Positions 42,944-54,800 of a DNA stretch of 64,000 nucleotides are shown in pieces. This DNA comes from Lacinutrix sp. WUR7. Lineage in GTDB: Bacteria; Bacteroidota; Bacteroidia; Flavobacteriales; Flavobacteriaceae. Each line of letters opens with the position of its first letter. Position 1 is the first letter of the stretch. The translations under genes and the position numbers were made by a program. The notes under the pieces were generated by a model. It was not told where the DNA came from. It ran no database searches and worked only from the letters and a program-made list of their open reading frames with translations. Where the stretch lies: contig NZ_CP045067.1 of assembly GCF_016864015.1 (NCBI RefSeq), positions 3,296,001 through 3,360,000 of the forward strand, given 5' to 3'.

Positions 42944-44683
42944 TTACTGAATAAAATACACCTTTTTAATTTTATTATTTTCTATATGATAGATGGCTAC
43001 TGCTTCCAACATTTCTTCTCCAAATTGCACAAGTTCTTTATCTATAACAATATTGCCTTGAACAATTCTTTCCTTTAATTCACAATGTAGATTAGGCATA
43101 TTATCAAACATGCTAGCATATTGTTTTCTCATCGTTTCTTTCCCTGTATAAAGTAGTTTATCTGGATACATATACACAGCAACATCTTCGGCATAAGGTT
43201 CTAAAAAGGCATCAATATTTCTAAAATTATATGCGTTCAATTGTCGTTGTGCTAAATCTACAGGTGTGTCTTTTAGTAATTCATTCGGCTTAAAAACTTT
43301 GCCTTTATTGATAACGACATTAATTTTACTTACATTTTCTATGTCATCAATCGGATTTGCATCCAATAAAACAAGATTCGCTTTTTTACCAATACTTACC
43401 GTTCCGAATTCCGCTTCTTTATTAAATATTTTTGCGCCATTTATTGTAGATGCTTGCATGATTTTCCAAGTATTCATGCCACTTTTTTGCATCGCTTTTA
43501 ATTCTGCTAAATACGAAGAAGCGTGTAAAGTTCCTATATTTCCAGCATCTGTACCCGTAGCAATTAAGACTCCTGCATCCGATAGGATTTTAAGATTTTC
43601 CATACTAATCGCATTCAACTTTTTTAAGTCATTAATGCTTTTTTCGGCGTTTGCATAGTTTTTGTAATTCTGAACTAGCGTAGTATCCGACAAATGTTTT
43701 AGATCCAATAAAGAACCTAATTGGTACGGATCTGCTTTTTGCAACTCGTGATTACTCATTTTTATGTTTTGACCGAATGTATTAAAATAGCCATTATTCA
43801 CTATTAATGTTGGACAAATAATGGTTTTATTCCTTTTCATTAATTGTACAAAATCGTCCTTTAAAATCTCGTCATCTACACTATGTACTAAAAAATCGGC
43901 ACCATTTTCAACGGCCAATTGTGCTGTAATACGTTCGGTTGCATGCACTGCAACTTTCAAATTGTTTTTATGTGCTTCTTCTATTATAGCTTTTATTATT
44001 GGCAGGTTTTTATGCGCGCTTTCTTCTACACTTAAACCATCCGCACCAGCGATATACCATATTTTGATAAAATCGGGACTATACTGCAGTTGTTCTTTAA
44101 CGCCATGGATACCATCTTCTATAGTTTTAGTTAATGTAAATGGTTCGTTTATTCCTAAATTCTCGTATACTTCTGGTTCATACGTGGTTAATAAAGGTCC
44201 TGTGATAAAAATGGAAGGCGAAAAAGCTTTGTCGGTAAAATCTTTTCGCTGATTAAGGAAATGATAATTTGCACCTACATCTACCACCGTAGTAATTCCA
44301 TTTTGAAGGTATCTTCTTAATTTGGTTTCCATATCGGTTTTTGTATAGGCGATTTCTTCGTCATAGCTCTTATATTTTTGTAAATTCATAACATCTGGAC
44401 GCGTATATAATCCGCCATTTTGAAAAAAATGAATGTGTGCATCTACAAAACCTGGAAATAAATATTTATTAGAACCATCGATTATTATTGCCTTTTCGGG
44501 AACCTTTATTTTATTACTTTTTGCAATATTGGTAATCACATCGTTAGTGATAACAACTGTTTGGTTAGGAATTAATTTTTGTTTTTCTACATCTGCTATG
44601 GTAACATTGGTAATATAGGTTTGTGCAAAAATGGAAAATGAGGTCATTAGAACCGCGAGAACTATAATTTGTTTTTTTATCAT
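42944..44683 (-). CDS. Exported amidohydrolase with C-terminal SnoaL/NTF2-like domain
   Basis: This protein of 579 residues starts at ATG 44683, giving a signal peptide (MIKKQIIVLAVLMTSFSIFAQ). The metal-dependent amidohydrolase domain has HIH (H83, H85), the active-site Lys in FIKIWYIAGAD, His in VAVHATE and VHSVDD, and Asp in ATGTDAGN. Residues about 475-579 form an NTF2/SnoaL-like domain (QRQLNAYNFRNIDAF...). The substrate is unknown: such enzymes cleave cyclic amides or imides, peptides or related groups. The C-terminal domain is shared with the next gene. Confidence 0.85.
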   Translation of the reverse strand: MIKKQIIVLAVLMTSFSIFAQTYITNVTIADVEKQKLIPNQTVVITNDVITNIAKSNKIKVPEKAIIIDGSNKYLFPGFVDAHIHFFQNGGLYTRPDVMNLQKYKSYDEEIAYTKTDMETKLRRYLQNGITTVVDVGANYHFLNQRKDFTDKAFSPSIFITGPLLTTYEPEVYENLGINEPFTLTKTIEDGIHGVKEQLQYSPDFIKIWYIAGADGLSVEESAHKNLPIIKAIIEEAHKNNLKVAVHATERITAQLAVENGADFLVHSVDDEILKDDFVQLMKRNKTIICPTLIVNNGYFNTFGQNIKMSNHELQKADPYQLGSLLDLKHLSDTTLVQNYKNYANAEKSINDLKKLNAISMENLKILSDAGVLIATGTDAGNIGTLHASSYLAELKAMQKSGMNTWKIMQASTINGAKIFNKEAEFGTVSIGKKANLVLLDANPIDDIENVSKINVVINKGKVFKPNELLKDTPVDLAQRQLNAYNFRNIDAFLEPYAEDVAVYMYPDKLLYTGKETMRKQYASMFDNMPNLHCELKERIVQGNIVIDKELVQFGEEMLEAVAIYHIENNKIKKVYFIQ

Positions 44684-44836
44684 TTTAATAGATTTTAAAT
44701 TAATAGTATTTTTACTTAAACAGCACATAACAAATTCATAAACAAGTAGTTCAACACAGCACATAACCAATTTAGTAAATAAAAACGTATAAAAAAATCG
44801 GAAGGTTTTACTCCTTTTATTCCGTTCATTTTTATC

Positions 44837-46354
44837 TTACCGTATCGTAGTCATTTTCGAAATCTTACCATTTTCTATTTCATAAATAACAATCGCGTTA
44901 AAATTATCACCATTAACGGTCAGATATTCTTCGTCAATAACTACATTTCCAATAATTATTCGGTTTGTAATGTCGCAGTGTAAATCGGGTGTTTGTGCAA
45001 AAAAATCACTAAAAACGGTTTGTAATTGTTTTTTGCCCTGGACATAAATCTTATTTGGGAAGTCATACGCCACTACTTCGCTATCAAAGGTCTCCGCAAA
45101 AGCATCCATATTTTTCGCATTAAATGCTTCTAATTGTTGCTGAATAATAGCTTCTGCTTCTGGTAGTTTTTCTTTATCCTGAATGAAAGTCTTACTAACT
45201 ATTTGTCCATTGCGGATTTCATATAGTACAGCACGATGATGCTCTTTACCGTTTATAATTATACGTTCTTTATCGATAACTATATTCCCTTTATGTATTC
45301 GTTTTAAGATTTCAACGTTAGCTTCCGGATTCTTTGAGAAAAAATCTTTATAGTCTGAAATTAGTTTCGATTTACCTTGGTATAATGTATCGTTGGGAAA
45401 GTTCTGAACAATTACAGGATCCGAATAATAAGATGCAAAACGCTCTAAATCCTTACTGTTAAATGCAAGGGATTGTTTTTCAATTAAAAGAACTGGTGAT
45501 TCTTCAGATACTAGCGCCAAATGTTTGCCATCGGGACTTATTGCCATTCTAGAAATCCCATTTATTTCATTTTCCTGGAACTGATGTAGAATACTAATAC
45601 TATCGTCTAAAGCATTCCATTGGGCGATTATTTTATCATCCGGAATTAAGATTTTGCTTTCAGATAACCAACATATATCGGTAATTAAGATAGGTAACGA
45701 TTTGATGATTTTTATATCGCCTGTGATAGGATTTAAAGATTTTATGGTTGTGGCATTGTTTTCAACACTTATAAAACCAATTAGATTAGAATTTGGAATT
45801 TTATGTAAGGAACGTCCAACGTTTTTATGTACCGTTAGATTGGTGTTTTTATCTAAGTTAGATACCATTAAGTCCATGCTATCTTCTACTAACACCGCAG
45901 AAACCAAGATGTTTTGGTTATACCAAACGTGATAGCCCACTTTTATATCCTTTAAAAGGATTTGAGAAGTTTCGTTTGTGAAGTCGTAGCTATACAGTCT
46001 TTGTAATCCGTTTTTATCTAATCGAATTGCAGAAACAGTCTCCTTATTAGGAATTTTTAAAGGAGAATATTCGCTTCCGGAAGTAGTATTTGTTTTCCAA
46101 GCATTTTCATCTGTAGTTATCGTATAGCTTTTAATATCGGTCTGATGGTTTCTCGAGGAAGCGAAAAGAACCGTATTGTTGTCATAAAAATAAGGTTGGT
46201 TATCATAACCCGCATTATTTGAAATATTTTTCAGATGTACCAATGCGATGCTATCCTTAGTATTTATGATATCTAATAAAAAAACCTCTGTATTCGTTTG
46301 CGAAGAAAGGTGCATCGAGATAAAAACGAGGACTAGAAATATTATTTTTTTCAT
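44837..46354 (-). CDS. Exported beta-propeller protein with two SnoaL/NTF2-like domains
   Basis: This 505-residue protein has a signal peptide (MKKIIFLVLVFISMHLSSQ), a TolB/WD-like beta-propeller region (about 25-290) and two NTF2/SnoaL-like domains (about 298-390 and 400-505). The second one aligns clearly with the C-terminus of the downstream amidohydrolase: QQQLEAFNAKNMDAF against QRQLNAYNFRNIDAF, then LHCDITNRI against LHCELKERI, then GNVVIDEE against GNIVIDKE. The two genes are 153 bases apart in the same orientation. This suggests a joint, probably small-molecule-binding, function. Confidence 0.8.
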   Translation of the reverse strand: MKKIIFLVLVFISMHLSSQTNTEVFLLDIINTKDSIALVHLKNISNNAGYDNQPYFYDNNTVLFASSRNHQTDIKSYTITTDENAWKTNTTSGSEYSPLKIPNKETVSAIRLDKNGLQRLYSYDFTNETSQILLKDIKVGYHVWYNQNILVSAVLVEDSMDLMVSNLDKNTNLTVHKNVGRSLHKIPNSNLIGFISVENNATTIKSLNPITGDIKIIKSLPILITDICWLSESKILIPDDKIIAQWNALDDSISILHQFQENEINGISRMAISPDGKHLALVSEESPVLLIEKQSLAFNSKDLERFASYYSDPVIVQNFPNDTLYQGKSKLISDYKDFFSKNPEANVEILKRIHKGNIVIDKERIIINGKEHHRAVLYEIRNGQIVSKTFIQDKEKLPEAEAIIQQQLEAFNAKNMDAFAETFDSEVVAYDFPNKIYVQGKKQLQTVFSDFFAQTPDLHCDITNRIIIGNVVIDEEYLTVNGDNFNAIVIYEIENGKISKMTTIR

Positions 46355-46483
46355 TTGTTATTTATTTTGATTTGATAGTCTGTGTAATCTAATACATTTA
46401 CTCTAATTACTTCTAACGTATTTAACAAACCAGGATATAGTCTTTTTTTACCTTATCTTTTTTATTGAATTTCGGATTGTAAT

Positions 46484-49400
46484 TTAAAATCTAACTATGA
46501 TTTTTTTAGTAGTTATTCCTGTTGAAGTTTCTACTTTTATAATATAATTTCCTTCCGCTATTTGTTTCACAGGGATTCGTATTTCATTAGATAATGAAAG
46601 GTCATTAGCTTCCCAGGAATTAATTGTTTGTCCTAAAATATTAACTAAATATACTTTTTCTACATCTATAGCATTAGGAGTTTGTATCAAAATTTCTTTG
46701 GTGTCATTTAAGAAAGACAATGCTATGTTTTCAGGTTCTTGATCTACCGTATTCAGTGTTTCTGATGCTATAAAAGTAATATAAAATCTGTCGAGATAGT
46801 CTTGTGCTTCTAAGGTTATTTGAAAGTCTATACTATTAATATTGGTATAGCTTCCAAAAACAGCATCATACACAAATACATCCATATCGGGATCTAAATT
46901 CTCTAATCCTCTTAAGGAAATTTTTATTGTTCCTTCCGTGTTTAAAAAAACACCTAACGGATATTGTTTTGTAACATCCAACGTACCAACGCCTTGAATA
47001 ATGTAAGGTTCATCCTCCATCATCCACGACATGTCATTTGGCAGGTTTTCGGTATTCAACGCATCATAGCCAAAATCAAAACCATCTGTTGCTAAATTAT
47101 TAGGAACAAAAGCGAGCATTATGGGTCTGATGGCTTGTTCTGGAGATGTAAAATCAATACGCACTCTTTGCATAGCATCTGTTTCTGTGTTATTTTCTGA
47201 ATCGTTTGTTGTTCGCATAAATACCGATCCGTCATTTAAACTTCCGGTAACCGATTCTTTTACAAAAACACGTTGGTCATTATTAAAGACAACATTCCCA
47301 CCAGTAGTACTTCCTCTTACATTGAACCCTTGCCCTATTGGTATATATCGTTCTGGTATTTTTGAAGGTGCTCCTAAATCACTAATTTCAGGAGGTGAAA
47401 CGGCAGGATTTCCTCCAGAAAAATTATAGGCTGCAAAACCACCTTGATAATCCACAGTTACATGTGTGTTATTGGTAGTGTAATGTTCCCAATAATAAAT
47501 AGTCCCTAAAATACTTCCGCTATTGTCATTTATAAACGCGTGTGAATCTATAGCCGATGGATATGGATTACCAACTAAAGCTTCGTAATTAGGTGTTATA
47601 CTAGAACTTATTGTACCGTTATTGGGCTTACCAACAAAGGTGTAATTTTGTTCCGCTACAGCGTTCCCACTACCTTTCATAAGAAAACCTAAACCGATCT
47701 CTATAGCATCATCTTCATTTATGGCATGCCAATCGGCATAAGAATTTAGCGGATAATTTTCATATAAATACAACCATCGTCTACTCATTGTAATTGGTGT
47801 AGTACTAGCATTTGCATTATGAGCGCTTGTCCATTGTACTGGTTGCGTTCCATCATATAGAATATTTTGTAATGCAAAAGAATTACCATCTTCACTTACA
47901 GGAGCTCCCCAATAATTATAGTTAAAATAGTTAGCAGTCCCTTGTTGGTCTCGATGTAATTTTCCAGTTCCGGAATAATCCACTACACTACCAATATCTT
48001 GAAGTAATTGCGATTCGCCCACTAATTTTAAAACGGTATCTACGCCATCTAAAATCAAGTAATCTGTAATACGAAGGCTTTGTCCATCTATAGGATTGGT
48101 ATTTTCTATTCGTAGCGTATTTGCATTCACTTCTAAACCTAGTAAGGTTAGATTCCTGTCACCAGATGAAATGTTATGGGAACTTCTTACAATATTCCAA
48201 TCGATATTTGAAGTGCCGTCTACTCCTAAACTATTTGGTATGTTTTGGGAATTGCCATATAACCATGTATTGGTGTTTGTCCAATCCCCATTGGAAACCG
48301 TTTGATACGGCAATGGTGCGGTTTCTGGCTGCAAGGTGGTCATATATCTTAATACCCCATTGATAGTATTTGTTAGGGATATTAAACTACCACCAGACAA
48401 ATCTGTATTTTGATTCATTTGATAATAGCCATTTAAATCGGCCCATGAAAGTCCAGAAATAGTCAAAGGCAACACGGAACCATAAATTGGTCCATCTGCA
48501 ATATTAGTAATTGGATTTAAAGATGTGATTTCCTGATTCATCATCTTTCTAATTTGCGTTACTGTTAAAGCAGTATCCCAAAGTCGAAATTCATCCATTC
48601 CTCCAGTAAAATAATGGAGCGGCTTAAAAGGAGCTATCAAAGCTTGATCCATTGCCCCTATTAGAAACTCCGAAGCATTTGGTATTGGTACAGCACCATT
48701 ACTGCTGTTCACTTCTAATCCATCGACAAACAAGGTATAATTACCGCCACCATAAGTAAGCGCAATATGATGCCATTTGTTGGTATTTATTGGAAATGGT
48801 GATGCTAATGATTGTCCGTTATTCCAATGAAAAGAAACGATATTATTAACGACTCTTAAATCATAACCATCGATTAAATTGTTCGCTTCTCGTTTGGATA
48901 AAATGGTTTGCATATTGGTATTGGTAACATCTGATTTCACCCAAAGTTCCATAGTAAAAGCACTTCCTAAATCATAGTTATCCCGAAAGGTGATATTATC
49001 ATCCACGCCATCAAAATCTAAAGCATTACAAGTAATAAATGCAATTGTGATACTATCACTAGTATCAACACAAGGTTCTGGATTGTCTATAGTCCAAGTT
49101 AAGGTATAGGTTTCTCCAATATCACCAATAAAAGTAGCTATTGGACTAGATGCATCCGAGAATGAAAATCCGCTTGTTTGCCCAGAAGTAACGGTCCATA
49201 AACCAACAGAACCACTACCTGTAATTGCATTTCCTGCTAAAAAAACTGTGGTATCTGTACAAATAGTATTAATTACATCAAGTCCTGCATCTGAGGGAGC
49301 ATTATATTCATTCATTAAAATAGTTATGGCATTACTGGTTTGTGGTTGTGCACAAACAGATGTACTGGAAGTCATAATTACTGTTACCTCATCTCCATCT

Positions 49401-51652
49401 TGTAGTGTTGTAGATGTAAATGTATTGGAAGACGCTCCAACGGCATCCATACCATTTATTTGCCATTGATATACTGGAGTTGTTCCACCATTTATTGGAG
49501 TTGCCGTAAATAAAACGGATTCATTTTGACAAATAGTAGTAGCAGAGCTTATTATACTTACCGAAGCGTTCTCGCTCAAATCTGTAATAGTAACCATGGC
49601 ATCACAAGAACTTGAGTTTCCACTATCATCTATTACTGTTAATGTTACGGTATTTAATCCTATATGACTACAATCGAAAATAGTTTGAGAAACATTAAAA
49701 TTAAGACTACAATTATCGGTAGAACCACCATCTATATCCGAAGGGACTATAGTTAAAGTCCCTGTATTCGGATCTAATGGTAAACTAATATATTTACAAG
49801 TTGCAATTGGGTTTTCTAGATCGTTTACGGTTATAGTAAAGGAACAAGATGCTATATTTCCATGCGCATCGGTTAGTTCAAAAGTATTGGTAGTTATCCC
49901 TAAAGGGAATAAAGAACCAGAAGCCAAACCAGATGTTTGTAAAACAGTTTCTCCCGGACAATTATCGGTAACCGTAAGATTATAATTTACTAAAGCAGTA
50001 CAACTACCGGCATCTGTATTCACAATGATGTCTCCTGGACAGCTGATTGTTGGCATTACCGTATCCACCACTTCTACTGTTCGAATAGCCTCATCAGCTA
50101 AATTCCCATAAATATCCATAACATTATAGGTTACAGGATATGACCCAACTACATTTACATTTAATGCAGAAGTATCAATAACAATATCGGAGGTGTAATC
50201 TATATTAAAACAAGGATCTATTGCTGTACCACCTAATTCTATATAAGGAGAACACAATTCCATTATTTGTGGGTTTGGATCTACTAAAACAATTTCAGGA
50301 CCAGTAACATCAATAACTTCTATGGTTCTAGTAATTGGAGTTGCTGGGTTTCCGGAAGCATCTGTTACATTATAAATAACGGTGTACGTGCCAAGTGTAC
50401 TTGTATCTACAGAAGAATTATCTACTACTACATTTCCTGAAATATCACCAAAACAAGGATCTATTGCTATTGCACCAAGTTCTGTATAACTAGAACAATC
50501 TCCTATATTCAGTGGATTTGGTCCAACTAAACTTAACGATGGGCTTGAAGTATCTATAACATTTACGGTACGAATAACTGGTGTCGCAGAAAGACCATTA
50601 GCATTTGTAACATTATACGTCACGCTATAAGATCCAACCTGATTTGTATTTAAATTCGAATCGTCAATGACAATATTTCCAGAAATATCTCCAATACAAA
50701 TATCGTTTGCAGTAGCACCAAACTCAGTATACGTATCACAAGCTTCCATGGTAATTGGGTTACTTCCTAATAAAGTAAGCACAGGGATTTGGCTACTTAC
50801 AACAGTTACATCGAAAGAACAGCTTACCATATTTCCATCTACAGCTGTTGCTGTGAATGTTACCGTTGTAGTTCCTAGAGGATAAACGCCACTTGCATTA
50901 GCTCCTCCACTATTAAAACTATTAGTTACGGTAGCAATAGAACAATTATCTGAAGCTACAACCAATGGTATTGTAACATTAGCTGTACATTGTCCAGCAG
51001 TAGCATTTACAGTCCTATTACTAGGACATGTAATTGTTGGTAGATCGTTATCTGTAACAGTCACATCTTGCGTACAGGTTTCAAAATTACCAGCGGCATC
51101 TGTGACGGTCCAAGTAACAGTTGTTATACCAACCGGAAAATTCCCACCTGGTGGAATTCCTGTAGGGACTGTCGATAATCCAGAACAGCCATCAAATGCT
51201 GTTGGAAATACGTTTATGGCATACATATCAACAAAGGCATCGCATTGCCCAGAATCATTAGTTGTAGTAATATCCCCTTGACAAACCACAATAGGTTTGA
51301 TGAAATCATTAACTGTTACAGTAAAACTGCAACTATTAAAATTCCCACTTGTATCATCAATAGTATAAGTAACTGTGGTTGTACCTGCTAAAAAATTTTC
51401 AGAACTAGCATCATTAATACCAGTGCTTGCACTTGATAATACCGTTGCACCTGTTAAAGTATAGGTTTGTAAAACAATAGATCCACAATTATCTGAAGTC
51501 GTTGGCGCTATTGACCCAACGGCATGCGGACAAGGAGCAACAACATTTCCAGGGCATGTTATTACAGGTGGCGTAACATCTGGAGAACATTGGCTGTAAG
51601 AGTAAATAGATAAAAAAAATAAGAATATAAAATTCCCGTATTTTTTTTTCAT
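46484..51652 (-). CDS. T9SS-secreted multidomain protein with HYR-like repeats and a LamG-like domain
   Basis: This large protein of 1722 residues starts at ATG 51652. A further TTG at 51670 adds 6 residues before the signal peptide (YGNFIFLFFLSIYSYSQ). Tandem HYR-like and DUF5011-like modules (about 30-620; repeated TDNCSG/NDNC and CSFTVTVND motifs) are followed by an Ig-like region (700-780). A LamG/concanavalin A-like domain (about 883-1050, with LDFDGVDDNITF and KWHHIALTYGGG) comes next. The C-terminal 80 residues (NILGQTINSW... to TKKIIVRF) form the T9SS type A sorting domain. It is likely cell-surface attached. The ligand or substrate is unknown. It ends 129 bases before the 46354 gene start. 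Confidence 0.9.
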   Translation of the reverse strand: MKKKYGNFIFLFFLSIYSYSQCSPDVTPPVITCPGNVVAPCPHAVGSIAPTTSDNCGSIVLQTYTLTGATVLSSASTGINDASSENFLAGTTTVTYTIDDTSGNFNSCSFTVTVNDFIKPIVVCQGDITTTNDSGQCDAFVDMYAINVFPTAFDGCSGLSTVPTGIPPGGNFPVGITTVTWTVTDAAGNFETCTQDVTVTDNDLPTITCPSNRTVNATAGQCTANVTIPLVVASDNCSIATVTNSFNSGGANASGVYPLGTTTVTFTATAVDGNMVSCSFDVTVVSSQIPVLTLLGSNPITMEACDTYTEFGATANDICIGDISGNIVIDDSNLNTNQVGSYSVTYNVTNANGLSATPVIRTVNVIDTSSPSLSLVGPNPLNIGDCSSYTELGAIAIDPCFGDISGNVVVDNSSVDTSTLGTYTVIYNVTDASGNPATPITRTIEVIDVTGPEIVLVDPNPQIMELCSPYIELGGTAIDPCFNIDYTSDIVIDTSALNVNVVGSYPVTYNVMDIYGNLADEAIRTVEVVDTVMPTISCPGDIIVNTDAGSCTALVNYNLTVTDNCPGETVLQTSGLASGSLFPLGITTNTFELTDAHGNIASCSFTITVNDLENPIATCKYISLPLDPNTGTLTIVPSDIDGGSTDNCSLNFNVSQTIFDCSHIGLNTVTLTVIDDSGNSSSCDAMVTITDLSENASVSIISSATTICQNESVLFTATPINGGTTPVYQWQINGMDAVGASSNTFTSTTLQDGDEVTVIMTSSTSVCAQPQTSNAITILMNEYNAPSDAGLDVINTICTDTTVFLAGNAITGSGSVGLWTVTSGQTSGFSFSDASSPIATFIGDIGETYTLTWTIDNPEPCVDTSDSITIAFITCNALDFDGVDDNITFRDNYDLGSAFTMELWVKSDVTNTNMQTILSKREANNLIDGYDLRVVNNIVSFHWNNGQSLASPFPINTNKWHHIALTYGGGNYTLFVDGLEVNSSNGAVPIPNASEFLIGAMDQALIAPFKPLHYFTGGMDEFRLWDTALTVTQIRKMMNQEITSLNPITNIADGPIYGSVLPLTISGLSWADLNGYYQMNQNTDLSGGSLISLTNTINGVLRYMTTLQPETAPLPYQTVSNGDWTNTNTWLYGNSQNIPNSLGVDGTSNIDWNIVRSSHNISSGDRNLTLLGLEVNANTLRIENTNPIDGQSLRITDYLILDGVDTVLKLVGESQLLQDIGSVVDYSGTGKLHRDQQGTANYFNYNYWGAPVSEDGNSFALQNILYDGTQPVQWTSAHNANASTTPITMSRRWLYLYENYPLNSYADWHAINEDDAIEIGLGFLMKGSGNAVAEQNYTFVGKPNNGTISSSITPNYEALVGNPYPSAIDSHAFINDNSGSILGTIYYWEHYTTNNTHVTVDYQGGFAAYNFSGGNPAVSPPEISDLGAPSKIPERYIPIGQGFNVRGSTTGGNVVFNNDQRVFVKESVTGSLNDGSVFMRTTNDSENNTETDAMQRVRIDFTSPEQAIRPIMLAFVPNNLATDGFDFGYDALNTENLPNDMSWMMEDEPYIIQGVGTLDVTKQYPLGVFLNTEGTIKISLRGLENLDPDMDVFVYDAVFGSYTNINSIDFQITLEAQDYLDRFYITFIASETLNTVDQEPENIALSFLNDTKEILIQTPNAIDVEKVYLVNILGQTINSWEANDLSLSNEIRIPVKQIAEGNYIIKVETSTGITTKKIIVRF

Positions 51653-51753
51653 TCTAATATTTTTAATCAAAAGATTCCCTTTAAAAATATAAAAAAATCT
51701 TTCTGTTGTTATAGTTATGCATTAATATGATAACTATTAAAGTTAAAAAGCAA

Positions 51754-51798
51754 TTTGTCTAACCCTATCTAAACGATAGCTTATTTAGGATTAGACAA
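51754..51798 (-). terminator. Hairpin after the giant T9SS gene
   Basis: TTGTCTAACCCTA (from 51755) pairs with TAGGATTAGACAA (51786-51798) at all but one position. It lies about 15 bases downstream of the minus-strand stop and is followed on that strand by a short T-rich tract. Confidence 0.55.
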
Positions 51799-51812
51799 TA
51801 CCTTATGCTTTA

Positions 51813-54800
51813 TTAAAACTTAACTACTTTAGTATACGCTTTTTTACCTGCTTGTGATACTTGTACAATATATCCTCCACCTTCTAAATTATTACCAAAC
51901 TTGTAAACTTCATTTGGATGGAATTCTCCTTGATGTACTAATCTATTATTCATATCAAAAACTTGTATCACTGCCTGATCTGTTGGATTTTCTGTTTTCA
52001 ATCTTAAATTAAAAACAGTATCTGAAGGATTTGGCCAAGCCGCAACATCAAAGGAGATATCTATTCTTCCAGAAGCATTATTTCGCAATTCAACATGTCC
52101 CCAACTAACTTCTGAAACATAATGTATCATGTATTTACCGTTAATTTTTGGAGGTAAATTTGTTGAATATTGATTCGTAAAATCGACACCATTGATTTCT
52201 AAGGATACTAATGACCATGAATTTACGATATCAATATCGTCATACGTTTCCCAACAATATTCGTCTGTTCCATTAAAAGAATACGGCACCTGAATTTCAA
52301 TAGGATCATTACAACTAAGTCCTGTATCTCCTGGATCTTCAAAACCATTGATTTCGAAATGTCCCCAAGGCACATTAGAAATGTAATGGATATAATATTT
52401 ACCATCAATTCTAGCTGGCATCGTTGTGCTGTATTGATTCAGGTAACTTACACCATTAATCTCTAAAAATTGTAGTTCCCAAGAGTTTACAAAATTGATA
52501 ACTCCTGAAGTTTCCCAACAGAATTCTCCAACACCTTCAAATACAAATGGCACTGGTATTTCTGCAGGATCACTACAATCTGCTCCATCATTTGGTGCTG
52601 GGCAAGGTTGGCAGTATGTATCAGCATTCCAAATTACATTCTTATTACCAGTAATTGATTTACCAATGAAGAAGCCAGTCATATAGGTTGCACTTCCATT
52701 ATTACCTTTTACAGAAATGGAATTATCATTTGCATGAATACGTGCAATAATCAAGGAACCTTTATTCACCTCAACATCACTATTTGCATATACGGTAACC
52801 ATATGTCCATCCGAATTAAATAAGGTACGATCGCCAAAGTCTAGTTTTTTATTGACAAGAAGATTGGTACATCCTGAAAATTCTATTGTTGCATCATTAG
52901 CTGTTTTTAATTCATCTATATGCACATTAGGCTCTGTAAATGTAACTGTAGCTCCATTTTTAATATTAATCGTACCATAGACACTTCCGTTAAGGGTAGT
53001 GCTTGAATTATTATTTATGGTAACATCTGGACTTGCTGAATTAGACTGAATATTATGAACAAAAGGAGGTATTATAGGAGTCGCTGGCTGGTAAATAGCT
53101 GTTCCTACCATGCTTCCTCCGTTTATTTGTATTTGTGATGCTTGAGCAAAATCAATGACATTACTAGCATTGTGCAGTTTTATCTTTTTACCAACACCGG
53201 TAACACCAACACCACCACTTTGTACCGTGTTACTGTTTTGTAAGTGCACATTATCTGTTGCTAATATGGTATATGCTGAAATTAAAGAACCAGCATCAAA
53301 TCCTGCAACGATATATTCTACATAAGAAGTACAATTTGTTGCAGAAGTAACTATTACACCATAAGTACCATCTCCAGGAACCTCGATAGATTCAGTTGTT
53401 TCTCCATCATTCCATAAATAAGAAATAGCTTCATCACTATTAGCAGTTAAGACTAAAGCTGCTCCTTGACAGAAATCAGGAAGTTCCCCTTCAGAAATAG
53501 TTACTGTTGGTATTATCCCTTCAACAGTTACAGTAGCTGTACAAGTGTCTGTAAGACCATTCTCATCTGTAACCGTTAATGTAACGGTATTTACTCCAAT
53601 AGTATCACAAGTGAATGTGGAAGGCGTAACTTCATAAGAAACAATTCCGCAATTATCATTCGATCCGCCATCCACATCTGTCCCAGTAATAGTTGCAGAA
53701 CCATTTGCATCCAATTGTACTGTAATGTTTTGACAAACAGCATTTGGATTCACATTATCTTCAACGGTAACGGTTGAAGTACATACGCTGGAATTTCCAT
53801 AAGCATCTGTAACGGTTAATATTACGGTATTTTCACCAACATTAGAACAATCGAAACTAGTTATATCTGTGTCGTATGTTAATCCGCCACAAGCATCAGT
53901 TGATCCATTATTTACGGCATCTTCTGCAATAGTGACATTACCATTCGCATCTAATTGCACTATAATACTCTGACAATTTGGAATTGGTGCTACATTATCT
54001 TCCACAGTAACGGTTGCACTACAAGTGGAGGTGTTTCCGTTATTATCGGTTACTGTCAGTGTTACAGTATTTGCTCCAATATTACTACAATCGAATTCTG
54101 TATCACTCAATGTAAGACTTCTAATTCCGCAGGCATCACTAGATCCATTATCTACTGCAGAAGCAGTTGTGCTACCAAAACCATTTGCATCTAATTGCAC
54201 CACCACGTTTTGACATTCTGCTATTGGAGGCGTGTCATCCACTACGGTTACGTTTCCTTCACAAGTAGAAACATTTCCACTGGTATCTGTAACAGTAAGA
54301 ATCACATTGTTCGCTAGGTCTGTAATTTCAATATCATGATTTCCTAAATTAGTAAAAGTATCTTGCGGGTATGCAATCCACTCTGTAGCAAATCCTGTTT
54401 GGAAACTATTAATATTTCCTTGTAATACTGTCTCGCTTCTCACCAAAGTAGTACCAGCTGTTGTATTTGGAGATGCATTCCAACCTCCTGTACCAGGATC
54501 CTGACCAATTACTCCAATAATATCAATCGCTCCATCTGCATTAGATAATGCAATTGCGTCGTTTCCATCAAAAGCAAATCCTGCTGTTTGATCTGCTTGG
54601 CTTGAACCTGGAGAAGCTCCGAAGCATACTACATACACATCTCTATCGGCAATACTTCCTAATAAAGGGATGTTATATGTAGCTGTGGTTCCACCATCTA
54701 GGTAAAACTTAAGACTATAATTTCCTTCGTATAAATTAACACTATTACCAGTACCATTATAAATTTCGATACAATCTGTATTACCAGTTCCATCAATATA

